Shown here: in pieces, positions 11,865 to 26,800 of the stretch
How positions within the stretch are numbered: the first letter of the stretch is position 1
Layout: every line of letters begins with the position of its first letter
Notes under the pieces: generated by a model
The model's database searches: none
Seen by the model: the letters and a program-made list of their open reading frames with translations, nothing else
What the model was told of the DNA's origin: nothing
Made by a program: the position numbers and the translations under genes
Source of the DNA: Epiperipatus broadwayi
Taxonomy: Eukaryota > Onychophora > Udeonychophora > Euonychophora > Peripatidae
Length of the DNA stretch: 64,000 nt
Assembly (NCBI GenBank): GCA_028023455.1
Contig: JAQFVV010000013.1
Coordinates: 8,464,411-8,528,410, forward strand
Direction of reading: 5' to 3'

Positions 11865-14800
11865 GTACTCCTTTTTCATTAAGATTTTTGTAGTGTTTTG
11901 AATGTTTTATCATCTGTTATGCTAGTTTACATTAATTTAGCTTTCATCTAATAAAATAGTTACTAAAATGACGCCCATGCAATTAACAAAAAGACTCATG
12001 CATTGCTTTATCCAAAAAGTGAAACATGTAAATTTATAAATTTGCATAATGCTTACTGTACTGGTATTTTAAATTAACTACAAATTTCAACTGCTGAGCT
12101 TGAGTGCTATGAATTTGATTGTCTAGGTTCAAAACATGCTCAGCTATATAGTGAAAGTTTAAAACAAACAATCTTTTCTTTGCAAATGGGTAAAATGCTT
12201 ATAGAATTATAATTTATAGAAGAATTAAATAATTGTAGAATTAAAATTCCAAATAGATTAGAAGTTCAGCTTCTCAACTACTAACCTCAAATGTCTATAA
12301 ACAGTGCCATTTTAAATAATAAATAACTTTAATCCTTAATCCCCTCTGACAGTTTATTAATTTACTCTTAAATAATTTAATTTTAATGCTAATATCAGAT
12401 TCAATTTTAAATGCTTTTATTTTTTTTGTACCCGTTATTTTTATATGAGAAATTTAATATTTTGTTTCTTATCCATAAAGTTTATGTGAATATCTTTTTC
12501 ATACATCACATCACATTAAAAAAAAAATAGCAGTTTTGTGGTCTAAAGATATTTTTAATAGTTCAAAATTAAGTAATAGTTTCAAACTTCATCCAATTCA
12601 TTACTTCTCACTCAATATAGCAACATTGGCTATAGCAAAAGTTTATTTTACCATGATGGAAACTATTAGCTATAATTGGTCAAATAGTAAGGTTTATGGT
12701 TGAATTGTCTTCACTTTTATAAGCTATAATGCCTATGATCATTTTTATAAAACTTTTGTAGCTTAAAAACTCTGGTTCAGTTGGAAAATAATTAAAAAAA
12801 GAGAATAATATAGAGATATGTCTATTACTTAGAAACATTTTTTTAAAATTCCAAAATAGTATACTTGAAGCGATGCTTAATGTCAATGGACATTATCTTT
12901 CTAACTAATTAGTTTAATTACTTAAATAGTCATTCAAGAGATTGAAGTAATACAATGTAGAATGAATAAAAATATTTATTGGTTTTTATCATTTTTTTAT
13001 GAAAAACGAAGTTGGGATTTTTTCGTGATAGTTGCTGGTTTAATGTTACACACATCCATAAATGCTGATTGGCTTGAGTTTAAAACTTATTTAGTATTTG
13101 AAATTTTCAAGCATTGAATAGTTATTTAAAAGTAAAATGCAGTTACTAAATGAAGAGTAATATATATTAAGGCTACAACCTTAAAACTATGCGCCTGAAA
13201 AAACGACAGTAGAGACCTCTGCAAATCTTTAACACAAGATTTATTTAAAAGACAAAAATTTTAAGGTTGTAGCCTTAATATATATTACTTTAAATAACAA
13301 GTATGCGCTTTATAAATATAATTATTAAATGAAGAATACTGAAAATTCAATGTCTGTCAATTAATGGAAACTAGAGAGTAGTTAGTAATATTACCAATAA
13401 ATTGGAAAGTTTTGTTTTTGATAAAAAAGTTATTTTTATAAGTAATCAAATCTAATAATCAAGGATGGCAAGTTTAAGAAGGTCACAAATTTCACTGAGA
13501 TTAATAGATCAACTTATCAGTCATCTAGTGGATAAAATAACAATTATATTTAAAGTTTTGAAACCAGCAAGAGATTCTGGATATTTATATATTAACAAAT
13601 TCATCATCTTTATTGAGACATTAAGTTACACTCTATTTTAGAAAGCATTAATAATAGGAAAAAATGTTATATCCACTGAAGCCACCAAAGTCAAGTTAAA
13701 GAATAAATATTGTAAATAAATTATCACAGTAATAAAAATGTTTCCATCCAATAGTGCCACTTAGTATAAGCTCTACTAATCAATAGATACCAGAGATTGT
13801 GCATCATAATCCCTATCTAGTGCTTTTTCATCTAATATCCCCAGACTAGTTTCCAGCTTATGGCTTTCATCAGTGAGAAGTCTTGAATCTGGAAACAATG
13901 CATCTAGATCTTTGGATCTAATGCAATCCTCCAGCATCCACATTTAATTTTTTGATTAACTCTAAAGCTATCAGCCCAAATTGAAAACACAATGTTTCAA
14001 TCCAATCTAATTTGCTTGGAAAGTTATACAAATTTGAATCTAGTTCAATATATTCAATAACAATGATCATTTTTTTTCTTTGGCTGGGATTGGTCTTAAA
14101 TTACTAAAACATTATATGATAACTTTAAATGGTAGCAAAAAAATTTTTCACACAATAATGTCACTTAGTGTAAGCTTTAATAATCAAGATTCTAGAAAAT
14201 TATGCATCATAATCCTATCCAATATCCTAGATTAGTTTGTGGCCTATGGGTTTCATCAGCGAGGAACTTTGGATCTGGGAGCACTGCATCTAAATCTAAT
14301 GCATCCTTTTAGCATTCACCTTTTATTTTTGGTTGACTAAAGCTATACTAGGTGGCACTGTTGGGTGGGATTTTTTTTGTTGTTTTAAGAGCTTATGTAA
14401 ACATAAAGAAAAAGATGATCATATGATATTTTAGTGGTTAGATAAATTATCATTTAATTTTTTTTACATTTTCACTGTCATTTATTAAATCTCAGACTTT
14501 TGTTTTTATTAATGTTGATATATTTTATACTTTGATGCTATTTTCTGGTTATTACATTATCCCTGCGATTATCAGGCATATTTCACAATTATCTGTAATA
14601 CCACATCTTCCTGTCCTGCATGATTCAATTTAGTGATATAGTCATAAACTCAAGAAATAAAGATCCGTGAATCCTACCACTTCCAGTTTCTCAAATAGCA
14701 TAAGATCTCCCAAGTAATAAACCATTTGTAATAGTTTGTTATCATATATGTTCTTGATTGATTTGGAGCGATTTAATTCTTATTACAAATTTTGGAAATT

Positions 14801-17800
14801 ATTGTTTATGTCTATCTTCCTTATTGGATTGGCTCAAATATTCAGCCAATACAAGCTTTAAATTCATTTCATTGGCTGCAAAAAAGTCAAATAAATCATC
14901 TTTATAAAATAGTGAAATGCTTGTGCTAAGTAATTGATTGCTATGTCACTTTAGGTATTCAAAGTGATAGTTATCTTTGTATATATAAGTAAACAAAACA
15001 GTTGAACATTTTTTCTTCTAAATTACATAGTTTTGAGTTCATCAAAGCTATCTATAAAAACTATATCAGACTGTATGTGCAATTAATACCTACACATCCT
15101 TTACACATATCTGATATGGATCTATTCTCTATTTATCTAAATTTTTCACAGAAACTCAATCTTATAATTGAAACTTTGAAATAATTATTTCACTTTCAAA
15201 GCTGAAATTTAGACTATATTTAGTGTTACTCAATATTTGGAATGCATGTCAACTACAATTACTCCAATAGTAAGAGTTTTGGATTGATTTTCAGCAATGA
15301 AAAGAAATTTAAATTGGTTCATTAATAATGAAACTTGAAGTCATTACACTTTTTTGGTTCTTGAATATTACTTGATCTTTTATTGATTTAACTATATAAT
15401 AAATATTTGATATGTGTGGAGTGTAAATGAATAATCAATGCAATTTATCAGGCAGTGTAATAAAGCCTATGTCTGTTAATCGTGATGATTTTGTTATTGC
15501 AATCAGTTAAATCTATCCTATTCTCTTTGGACTATCTATTAAATTGTTGGATATTAGAAGTCCACATTATAGCTTAAATATAAATATTTCTGTTGGATAT
15601 TGAAACTTTACACTATAGCTTTGATATAAATATCTGTACTTCAAAAAATAACTTTTCCAGTAGTTTGTTTAATGTTTTTAAATTTCATTATCTTAACTGT
15701 TTAACTTTTCTCTAATGTGATTGTTTTATTGTTGTAATTTAGTACATTTCTCTATTTTTTTATTTATTGAACTATTCAAAACCAATTTTTTTTATTTCTT
15801 TTTGCAGTCATTTGCATTGTGATTTTGCTTTTTCTTTAGATATCATTTTTATAAAAATACCATGTCATGATACATGCATTAACATGATCTATTTTTGATA
15901 TGGAATCAAAGCTAAAGTTCTACCTTAAAAATGTTGCTAGGTAGCTGAGAGTTTTGTAAGTTATCTCAAAATTATTTCAAGCAGTTAGATCTAAGAAGTG
16001 AATATTGATGCCCTATGTATAAAAAAAAAACAACAACTGTGACACAATGGAACTTTTATTGCTAATGAGAGATGTAACGTGTTTTTAAATGTTGAGATCA
16101 TGGTTTGCTTTTATTTTATTATTTATTAACTTATTCTTAAAGTAATAACATGAATTAAAAACTTCATATTGCCCTGGTAGGTTTAACACTTTGAGGTATT
16201 GAATGGAATGATTATGCTTGTTTTTAATCATTTATTAAAATATTCTAATTCTGAAGTATTTGAAAAAAGGCTTCTGTTAGTTTTTTAAACTAAAGTAAGA
16301 TAGTAGTATTTACTTAGTACTATTAATTTAATATATTTATATAAATTTACTTTAATTTTTTGCATTTAAGCTTTATTTATACTGATCAAGCCATTAAAAT
16401 TCAAAAAAACAGCAAAGAAGAAAGGAAAAGATTATGTGCTGAAAATTTAGATAAATTCTTTCATACTAAAGAAAGCCAGAAGGTAAAACTTTAAAATAAT
16501 GTGTGTAATAATATGTAACTGAACAACTGTATTTTAGAATTTTTAATGATACTTGACATTGAATTGTGTGTATATAATAATTGAAAAACAAAAAATTGTA
16601 ATTCAGTTTAAAACTGCTAATTTGATGACAATCTTTAGATAAAGACATGAACAATTGCTATTATTCATTTACTAGGCTAAAGCAGTGGTCTTCAACCACC
16701 AAGCCCGGCACCGGGCCGCAGAAGTTTTTTGCTGGTCCATGCTAGACTGGCAAAAAAGTTTATAATAACAAAATAATAAGATTTTAAACTTTTAAGTAAT
16801 ATAAACAATTTTTATTTATTTTTTCATCACACTTTCACCTGATTTAAAAAAAGAAACAGAACAAAAACAAAATCTAATCAATCATACATAAATTAATTTG
16901 TTTTTCTAGTTATCACAGATATTTATGGGGAGGGGGGAGGGGATAGAATTAAATTTTTTATTACTTTTCTAAAAAAACTCAAAAATTTTTTTTAAAAAAG
17001 TTTTTTATTATACAAACTCCATATATATATATATAACTTCATCTAAGGCTAAGCTGTTTACATCTTTAAGAAAATTTATCTATAGACTTCTGCCGGTCTG
17101 CGAAACCTTACCCTTATTTTTACTGGTCCACAGGTATGAAAAGGTTGAAGACCACTGGGCTAAAGGTTATCATATCATTTTTAGTGTAGATATAACCTTT
17201 GAACTTAATTAAAATATAATACATCTGCGAATAAATACAAATATGATATTAATTTAACTTCACTGTCTTTTTTTCTATTCAAGCATTGTAATCTTAAATA
17301 TACTACAAAACTTTTAGTAAAGATGTTTGAAAAATCGTGTGATCCCAAAATCCATTTTTATGCATAAATGCTGACTCATGATGATGAAGACATGCAAAAT
17401 ACATGACCTGGGTGAACTAAAGATAATTGCTCCAGTAAGAAATACATCTTTGATTAACATCTGCCTTTGTTAGATGTCATTATCCATGTGTTCAATTATA
17501 TGCAAAAATTAGAAGTTTGGTAGTATACTTTAAAAAAGAAAACTGCTCAAAAATAAACAAACATTATTTTTGTAAATATATTAAACTATTAATACCAATA
17601 CTTGTTGTTATGTGTGAATTACATAGCATTGTCTTTATGATTAAATAAACTAACAGAATATCAGCTAAAATTATTGAGGAAACAATATATAATGGATTTC
17701 ATTTATTGCCTGATTGTGTAGTGTTATTCTTGACAATAGATTGCTGTTATTATATTGATTTATTTGGCATGCATGAGAACTATGCTGATAGAATTTATAT

Positions 17801-20800
17801 ATAATTTTAAGTTAATATTAAAATTATACTACAGAGTAACATTGTTATAAAAAAACCTATGCATAAATAATGAAAGTATTAATGAAATAAATTTAAATAA
17901 AATGTAGTAATTACTCCAAGGAAAATTTAAAACATATTACAATAGAGGCAATGGGTTATTAAAAAAGTAGGAAAGCAAAAAGGCCTTGGGTAATAATGAT
18001 ATGATGAATCAAATATTAAAGAAAAGAAAATGAGAAAGTGTATATTTTATAGAAGGTAGATATAGGTAAAAATTGCTGAATAATGAGTCATGAAATAGAT
18101 CAAATTAGAAGAGAATGGTTAGAAGGAAATGTAAGATATAGAGAGAATTATAATGAATAGATAGTTTTGATTTAATTTATAATAGAATAAAACAATTTCA
18201 ATACGAGATGCAAAGCTACAAAAATGAAATATTGATTGAACATAGAAATAGTAAATATTAGTAAAAAAAAAAAAAAGTTTTGAAAGATGTGAATATATCA
18301 TGTAATGATAGAAAATTTTTAATAAATAGAGACTTCATCTATTTTTAATTAAAAAAAAAGAAAGTGTGTAGACATGGATGAAATATATTTTGCAGTAATA
18401 AAGTTGTGAAAACATTAAACGAGAAAAAACTGGCAAGAAGAAAATTGATATAGTAAAGACTAGAGTAAAAAGAATTTGGGAAAATTGAATGTTCTTTTAG
18501 CAAATGATTGCACTAGAAAAAATGTCCAAATTGTGAAGTATAAAGATTTTAAAAATAATTACTTTATTCTTTCATGTGACTTGTGTTGTAAGTCTTCAAT
18601 AGACATATTTCAAATAGAATACATATATTCCTATCTAAGGAATAGTTTTATAAAAAAAGACAGATGGACAAGAGGTGTTATTAGAATATTTATTTTACTG
18701 GTTTAATGAATTATTTTGTTGTATATATCGAAAAAGAATGTATAGTTTGGAAGAAAAATATTTATTGAGAAATTATTTATGAATCAATATATGTACAGGT
18801 AAACAATCTTTTTATAAAGGATATTAAATATAGAAAAAGATATTAGGCAGATAAATAATCTATTTCCTATTTTATTTAATAAATACATAGAGGAGTTGAT
18901 AAAGATGGAATTAAGAGTTAATTAAATCAGATTTGCTGATGATGTGATAGTATTTGAAAATAGTGAAGATAATTTCACTAAAATTTTGTGTATAATTATC
19001 AAACTTTATGGTCAGTTTAAAATGAAAGTAAATGCTAATAAAACTAAAGCAACGAAACTAGAAAAAAGATTAAAATCGGGCAGAAAATTACAAAACAGAT
19101 TAGTATTTTTAAATGTTCAGAAAGTTGCTTAACTGTTGATGGAAATAATGATAAAGAAATTAGAATGAAAGTCGCAATTGTTAAAGAAGCTTTTTCTAAG
19201 AATAGAAAGTGATTCTATGAACTAGTGAAATTAGATCTGAGAAAAAACTCATTAAATGTTTTATTTGGAGGATAGCTTTGTATGGAGCAGAAATATGAAC
19301 AATTAAAAAAAAGTCAATATACTGGAGGCTTTAGTTATATGGAATTGGAGAAAAATGGAAAGAATAAGCTATAAAAATCAGAAATATGAATGATTTGAAA
19401 ACATTAAATGAAAAAAGATTATTGAGAAAATTATAAAGAAAAAGGATAACTGGATTGATGAATAATAATGAAAAATGTTCTACAAAAAATTGTAGAAGAT
19501 ATTTTGGAAAAGAGATAAAAGAGAACATAGAAGTTGATTGATGTGCTTGAAAATTGAAATAGCTATGAATTTTCGAAAAATAGAGCATGGGATAAAAAGG
19601 CTTTGAAAATGTGATATGGTTTGTTATGTGGGATCTCCTTTGTAGAAGGATATCTACTATTAATATTTGCTAAAGTTTTCAATAGCATGAAAGTTTATAA
19701 TGCAATGTTGAGTATGTTATTAAATTATCACATGTTCACTTAATCCAACAAAATCATTAATGAGGGAAGCTAAAGAGCCAAAGGCAAAAATGATAAAGTG
19801 TCTTGAAATAGTCTTACAAGACCAAAAAACAATTCCAATATTTTATTTTATCACCTTTTTCTGAACAAAAGAATAACACATGCAGCACAGATTAGTATAG
19901 AACATATTTCAAATGGTGTTATATTCCTTTCCTTCTCACATTTTTGACCTGATCAGTGACAGTTTAGCCTAGCTGATTACAGCATAACATTAAATTCAAT
20001 AGTCAAGAATCTAAAGGTCACTATTTCAATTCCCATGCTAAACTATCTTTGATCAGGTCAACATCTGACAAAGAGAGAATAATAAAAATACCATTCAAAA
20101 CATTATGTTCTGTACCAAACTGTATTATAAGTAATTTGTAACAAATAGATGTATTTGAAAAAGCATAAAATTGGAATTTTTTCTAAAAGTTTTAACACTT
20201 CATAATATAACTAAACATTATTACAAACTTTCAAACAAACTATATGCGCATGTATATATAAATATATGGTTTTTGATTAGGAGATAGTATACTTGGTTAT
20301 AAAATTATCATGTCATTAATATTATTTGCAAGTAAATTGTCTTGAAAACACATTCTTCTGTATGTTTCTGTCATATATTTTGAAACAAATCTACATAGCT
20401 GATAGATATTTTGAAAGTTTTCCTTATTCACATATATAACAAATTAATTCTAAAATAGGAGTATATTACTTAGAATTTAGTACAGTTATAAAAATAGAAT
20501 ATGATTTAGATTTGTACAAACACTCTTGACAATCAGGTTAAGAAAGTGTTGAAGATTATTTTTAGGTTTGCAGGAGAAATGTTTTCATTTAAATTTTTGT
20601 TTTATCATTTTTTTCCATTTATAATAATTATTGACCAAAATAGTGAATTTTTTTTTTTTTTTACAAATGAAGTGTAACTTGTTTAATGCATATTTGTTAT
20701 TGATCTTTGTGCATCTTTTCAACAACTTAATACTTTTTTTTTTAGTAATTTTCAGCCATATATATCAGTAAGCTTTGAGAATCTTATAATGCAAGTAAAA

Positions 20801-23800
20801 CCTTTTGTAGAAATTGCTCTATAATTTATTTGAGATGGAACAATTGTGAAATTAGTGCCATAAAGAAATAGCATATTCTTATAATAAAAAATTCAAATGT
20901 ATCTTATATTTTATCACTTCAAGTCAGTCAAACATGGTATTAATTTCATAATAATTTGTATTTTAATAAGGATTGACAAATAATATTAAAGTAAATAATG
21001 GAGAATTAAGATCCAATAGCACTAATGAGAAGTATGACTTGAATTAATTACATCTCATTTGAAAATATATATGTATTTTGAAAAAAATCCTAAACTTTTC
21101 ACAACTTTTTATCAATAATTCCTAGGAACAAAATGAGGAATAAAGCGAAAGTTAAATGCTCTTACATATTTCAAAGCCTTAAAAAATGAAAAATTCTTAT
21201 ATTTTTTAACTTGATTCTAAAAAAAATTATCAGTTGTATTGAAAGAGTAGCCACATTCTACCAAATCTACTGCTGTATACAAATAAATAAATTTTGCAAA
21301 ACTTCAATATGCAACATAGATCTATTATAAGTTTCTTTCAAAATATACAAAGTATCTGATATTTTTTAGTTTATGATTAGCAATATAGCTTGCTGATTTT
21401 TTTTTTTAAATATTTTTTTCCCGTGAAAGCATTTATATAGACATATCCATACTTAAGTATGACATTAATATATATGAAAAAATATGGAAGATTTTCTTTT
21501 ATTGATCTAAATAGTGCTAAACTACCACCCAGAGTAACACTGCATGCTCACGTATAGTATTATATATATATATATATGAATAAATCGGGTCAACTCTAAA
21601 TTTTAAAAAACATTAAATAACAAATTGCAGAAGCACTTTCAATTACTTCCATAATTTTTTTTAATTGCTTTCATTTATGATATTGACTCTCACAATGCAC
21701 CATTTAACATCTTCAAAGTTTCAAGAATTTTCATATTAGCACCTTGAATATTAAACAAATTACATATTGTTTTTATTCCTTCTTTTTTTTTAATATTCAT
21801 TTCTTCATATAATATTATTTTTTCAAATTAAATACAAATGGTCTACTACGCATCTTAAAAAAGGTAGTGAATTAATACATAAACTGGATAATATAATAAA
21901 AAAGTTTCCTTTTTATTTTAAAAGCATTATTATAATAGCTATTGTAATATAATATAGAGAATTTAATGAATTGAGAATTTGAATCTTTGTTGAATTATGA
22001 TGTAAAACATGTTGATAGGTTACAGAATAATTATAAAATGGTAGTGGTATGTGTTGTTGAAAATATAATTGAAAATCATAAGAAATATGAAATTGTAGTT
22101 AATCAAGTATCTAAAGGTATATGCAAAAATAATAGGACTGATAATGTGTGATATAGTATTATTGCAATAATAAGAAAAGGTTTTAAAAAAAATAATAATT
22201 TCTTTGAAAATGGATTTTTATCCAATGGGCTATAATATGGAGTCTTGGAGGATGAAATTTATTATTATTGCATTAAAACTTATACAGTATAAAGTGTTTA
22301 ATAGGATATTGTTCAAGAGTGTTTGCAAATATACATAAAGAAAATATTCCACTTTGCAAATGATTAATTTTGGAGATGGATTTTTGTATAGTACTGCAAA
22401 ATACATAGGTAAATTATTGCAGGATATATTGGGATATGATAAACTTAAATTTCTTTATCATTTGACTTCATTAATATTTTTAAACAAATAAAAATTAGAG
22501 AAGATGAACGTTATAGTAGCACTTGATGTAAAAGATTTATAATTCCTAGGCAAAAATCAACAAGGATTATTAAGAAAGTATTAATTTTATTATATCAGAA
22601 AATTTCTAATTGGTGTGGTGACCATTATAAAATTAAATAAGAATAGCTAATCCGTCTCCCATCTTTGACTCAATTATGTATTTGTACATGAAAAAGAAAT
22701 ATTTTATCATAAAGTAGATAAGAAGGTAATGTATTTGTAAATTAAAGGAAAGTTTAAATAAATTAAATAATTTGAAATGGATGGAGAAGAAAAATAATAA
22801 AATATTTGAATATATTTGTAAGGAGATTTGAAAAACATTTTGATTATAAGTTATACATAAAGCCGAATGAAAAGAAAGGATATGTATAGCCTGACTCTAT
22901 AAAGTTTCTTTAGTGTATAAATTGGCTGACTTAAGGTATTTGTTAGTTAGAAATGATAAGTTATGCAAATATATAATGATAAGAATAATAAACAGCATTG
23001 ATCATTGCATTAGGCAATTAATTGAAACTTTTCTAAAAAATGTCAATAATAATAAAAATAATGAATTTCAAAATCATATAATGCAAAAGATAACAATAAA
23101 ATGATAAAGTAAGTATTTGTATATATGAATCACCTAATGTAAATAGGCTGAATAATAATTATAAAGGTAATGATAAAATTATTTATTTTTGTGGGATTTT
23201 ATATATTGATGAATTTTGGTGTTCTTTGAAAAAGAGATTTAAAAAACATCAATTATTATGTGAAAGAGTTTAAGCTCACAAAATAAATAATGCTGAAACA
23301 TTTGTATTTAGTAGTGACCATGAATTTAAATGTAATGACAATTTGTATTTGATTTGCATAAAGTAAAAATATTGCATGAATAAAAAAATTATTACAAGAA
23401 ATGGAGGTTATTTCTATAAACAGAGGATGTAATTTGTTTAATAGACAAAATACTAATAAGAAAATTCATGAAACATCACATGATCACTATCTCATACTAG
23501 CACATAATTGGGTGCTGAATTGAGTTCAGACCCATATGACTATATAAGCTATTGAGCTTGGATTGAAAATATTAATTGTATTTTCAATTTCATTCTCATA
23601 GTTTTGTAGTTAAATAGAGTTAAAAGTTGGGTGCTGGAGGGTTGCATTAGATCCTAAGATCTAGGTGCAGTGCTCTCTATTCCAAGGCTCCTCACTGATG
23701 AAGGCCACAAGCCAGAAACTAGTCTGGGGATATTGAATGAGTAGGCACTAGATAGTGATTTTATGCACAAGCCTTCTGGCACCCATTGATTGCTCTTGTT

Positions 23801-26800
23801 AGCACAAGATGGCACTACTATATGGAGAGTTTTGCTTTGTTTTGAATTGTTTAAAATTCATGAAATATGGAAAATAACATGAAATAGTACAATATGGAAG
23901 TTAACAGTATTCATTTTGTAAATGAAGGCAGTCACAAAAGAATTGAAAGCACTTTTGCAATTTGTTTATTATTTGTTTTCAAAACAATGTTTACTAGCAT
24001 TTATTTATTTAATATATTGTTGAAGTTTTTAGATTTGCAAAGCACTCCTCCAAATTTGTAAAATTTTCCAGCTCAATATCTCTTACTATATATGTCATTA
24101 ATGCATGAGAAACCCTTATCATTAGATAAGTGAGAGATATGGAACAGCTGAACATCCACCAGAAATAATAATCAACTTTTTTATGTTTAATTGCCATAAA
24201 TATGATTTTATAACTGAATGAGGATTTTTTTTATTTTATGAAATAGATATATAGTAAAAGAGATTAATCTAGAAGACTTTAGACTAATAAAGATATTTAT
24301 CAAATGAATACAAATCAATGCTAGAAATGTAGTGCTATCTTTATTTAGAAACACAAAATCTGAATCACTCAATTTAAATAAAAGGACATTCTCTTATCTA
24401 ATAGGTTACAAGTTCTTAAATATATTGATTCAGAAACACAGAATACTATCAGAATCCATATACTTAAGAAATTGCAATCTATTAGTTAAGAGGATCCCCT
24501 TTTATCTAAGTTGCATGATTCAGACTAGGAATTTCTAAATACAGGTAGTCCTGTTGAAACATTTCAACATTGGTTTGTATTCATTTATTATCAGCATGCT
24601 ATCTTTAATTTATTCATATATATATACATACACACACTAAATAAACAAACAGCAACACTATAAATAATAAGTAACAAAGTGATATAAAGTCTTCAAAATG
24701 TGTCTACAACTATTATATCTGATCTATTGCTACACTGATGAAAAAAATCAAACCACTCTGTAGGACATAAACATGTGTTTTAATTTATGTATTTATATTT
24801 AATATATTAAAGATTCTCCACTATGAAGAAATGAATTGGTTGGCTGAACAATATTCTGGTGGTTGTTACACTTCTGTTTTGCCACCAGGAGTCCTAACCA
24901 GATATGGAAGGTAAATAATCTCTTATTCCTAAATAGGTTTATTCTCACATTTTCTAATTTCACTTTTATTTTTTATAGCACATTACGAGAACCCTTTGAC
25001 AGAATATATTTTGCCGGAACAGAGACAGCAACTTCTTGGGTTGGATACATGAATGGAGCTGTTGATTCAGGAGAAAGAGCAGGAAGGGAGGTGATTAAAT
25101 ACTACCATAGTAACTTCCGTTTAATTTTGCTTTTCATTCAGATTTTAATCTGAATTATTTTTGAAATTCCATTATTTATATAATATTTTAAGGACAACTT
25201 TTTACAGACAATTACAATTTGTTTATTAATTTCCAGGTTGTTTTATGACTTTCTTAAAATCTATGTGAAACTAAATGAATATAAATGTTTAACCCAGGAA
25301 CTGTATTAAGAAATTTCTACATTTTTAAATTCTATGTTTTAACTTTTATAAAATAGTTATTTCAATATAATGAATGGGATTGGGTCAAATTCTTATGTTA
25401 CACTGAAATAAGATGGGTTTTTTTAAAGTGATGAGCCACATATAATAATTTTCATACATTTTGAGTGTTCAAGAGCGACAGTAGTTACTTTTGGAAATTT
25501 TGGTGGGAATAATTTGGGCATCAAATGTTGAAATATTTTTTACCAAACAAATATGATAACAAAGTTCAAGATAGAAACCTATATAATTGCTATCATTTAA
25601 AAACTACAAATTTAAAGTTTTAATATATCTGGTTATCTTTAAAATATCTACAAAATAAAATATTTTAATATTGTTACATACTATATTACTATAGATTAAC
25701 AATATGTTATAGGAAAAACAGCAATGAAAATTATTATTGTCCCAAGACCCACACACATATCTTTCAGCCACATTTTGCTGATCGTTAAACTATATGATAT
25801 CATCAAAATATTTCCAAAAAATTTAAATTGTGGCAAGCACTTTAAAAGAATACTTAGATTCAAAATTATTATTGCAAATTGTCAGGAAGATTTCATCAAA
25901 ACTGAAATTACTTTTTGAAAATTATTATTGATTAGAAAAACATTATTAAAGTGTTTATTATAATAAACAGTAATATTATCTTTTTTTATCATCCATAACC
26001 ATATTCAAATTATAGTCAACAACAACAAAAAAACCCCATTATGTTATATAAGTTTTTTTTCTATTATTAGGCATTTATTTTGATTGTATTATTGAAACAT
26101 CCATATTTATTATAACAAATAATGTTATGTACTGGTGTATTTCCAATATGTTCAATATTATTTTTCATTTATATACTGAATAAATCCCTATAAAATTCAT
26201 TTTTCACAATAATTTTTATTTAATTATCTGAGTTTCAATTATCTAGAACTCTCTTCATAGCTATTTTTATTATATCATTATTATGTAAACAAAGAGATAT
26301 AAAATAACAGCTCTGAAGAAAACTTAAAAGTAATTGCTGAGAAAGCTAAATAAAATGTATTGTGAAAACTGCAAAAAAAGAAATGAATTTTTTAAGGATT
26401 TTTTGCAGATAGTTTCAGTTTGTATACTTAAAGATTGAAAAATGCTGTTTTAAACACAATTTAGTTATGTATTTAAGTATAAAATTTACAAGACAAAAAA
26501 AAAATTAATTATTAAAGATTAACTTCTAATTAATTTTATCATTATTATTTTCATTTAATGCAAATGTTTGTTACTTATTATTAATGTTAAGTGAAATATA
26601 AATCTCATTTATATTTTAATTCATGTATTTATTTTCCAAAAACTTAGGTTCTCTCTGCTATGGGAAAACTTTCCGCGAGAGAAATTTATGTTGAAGAACC
26701 AGAATTTAAAGTAAGTATTATTCTTTACATTAAAGTCATTACTGTCCTCCAAATCTTTGGCATAGAAAGAATAAAATAACTTTTCTCAATAAATGATGTT

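Noticed and set aside
24332-24538. 68-codon frame just before the FAD-cysteine exon
   Set aside because: No resemblance to MAO, and the flanking exons already join without gap.
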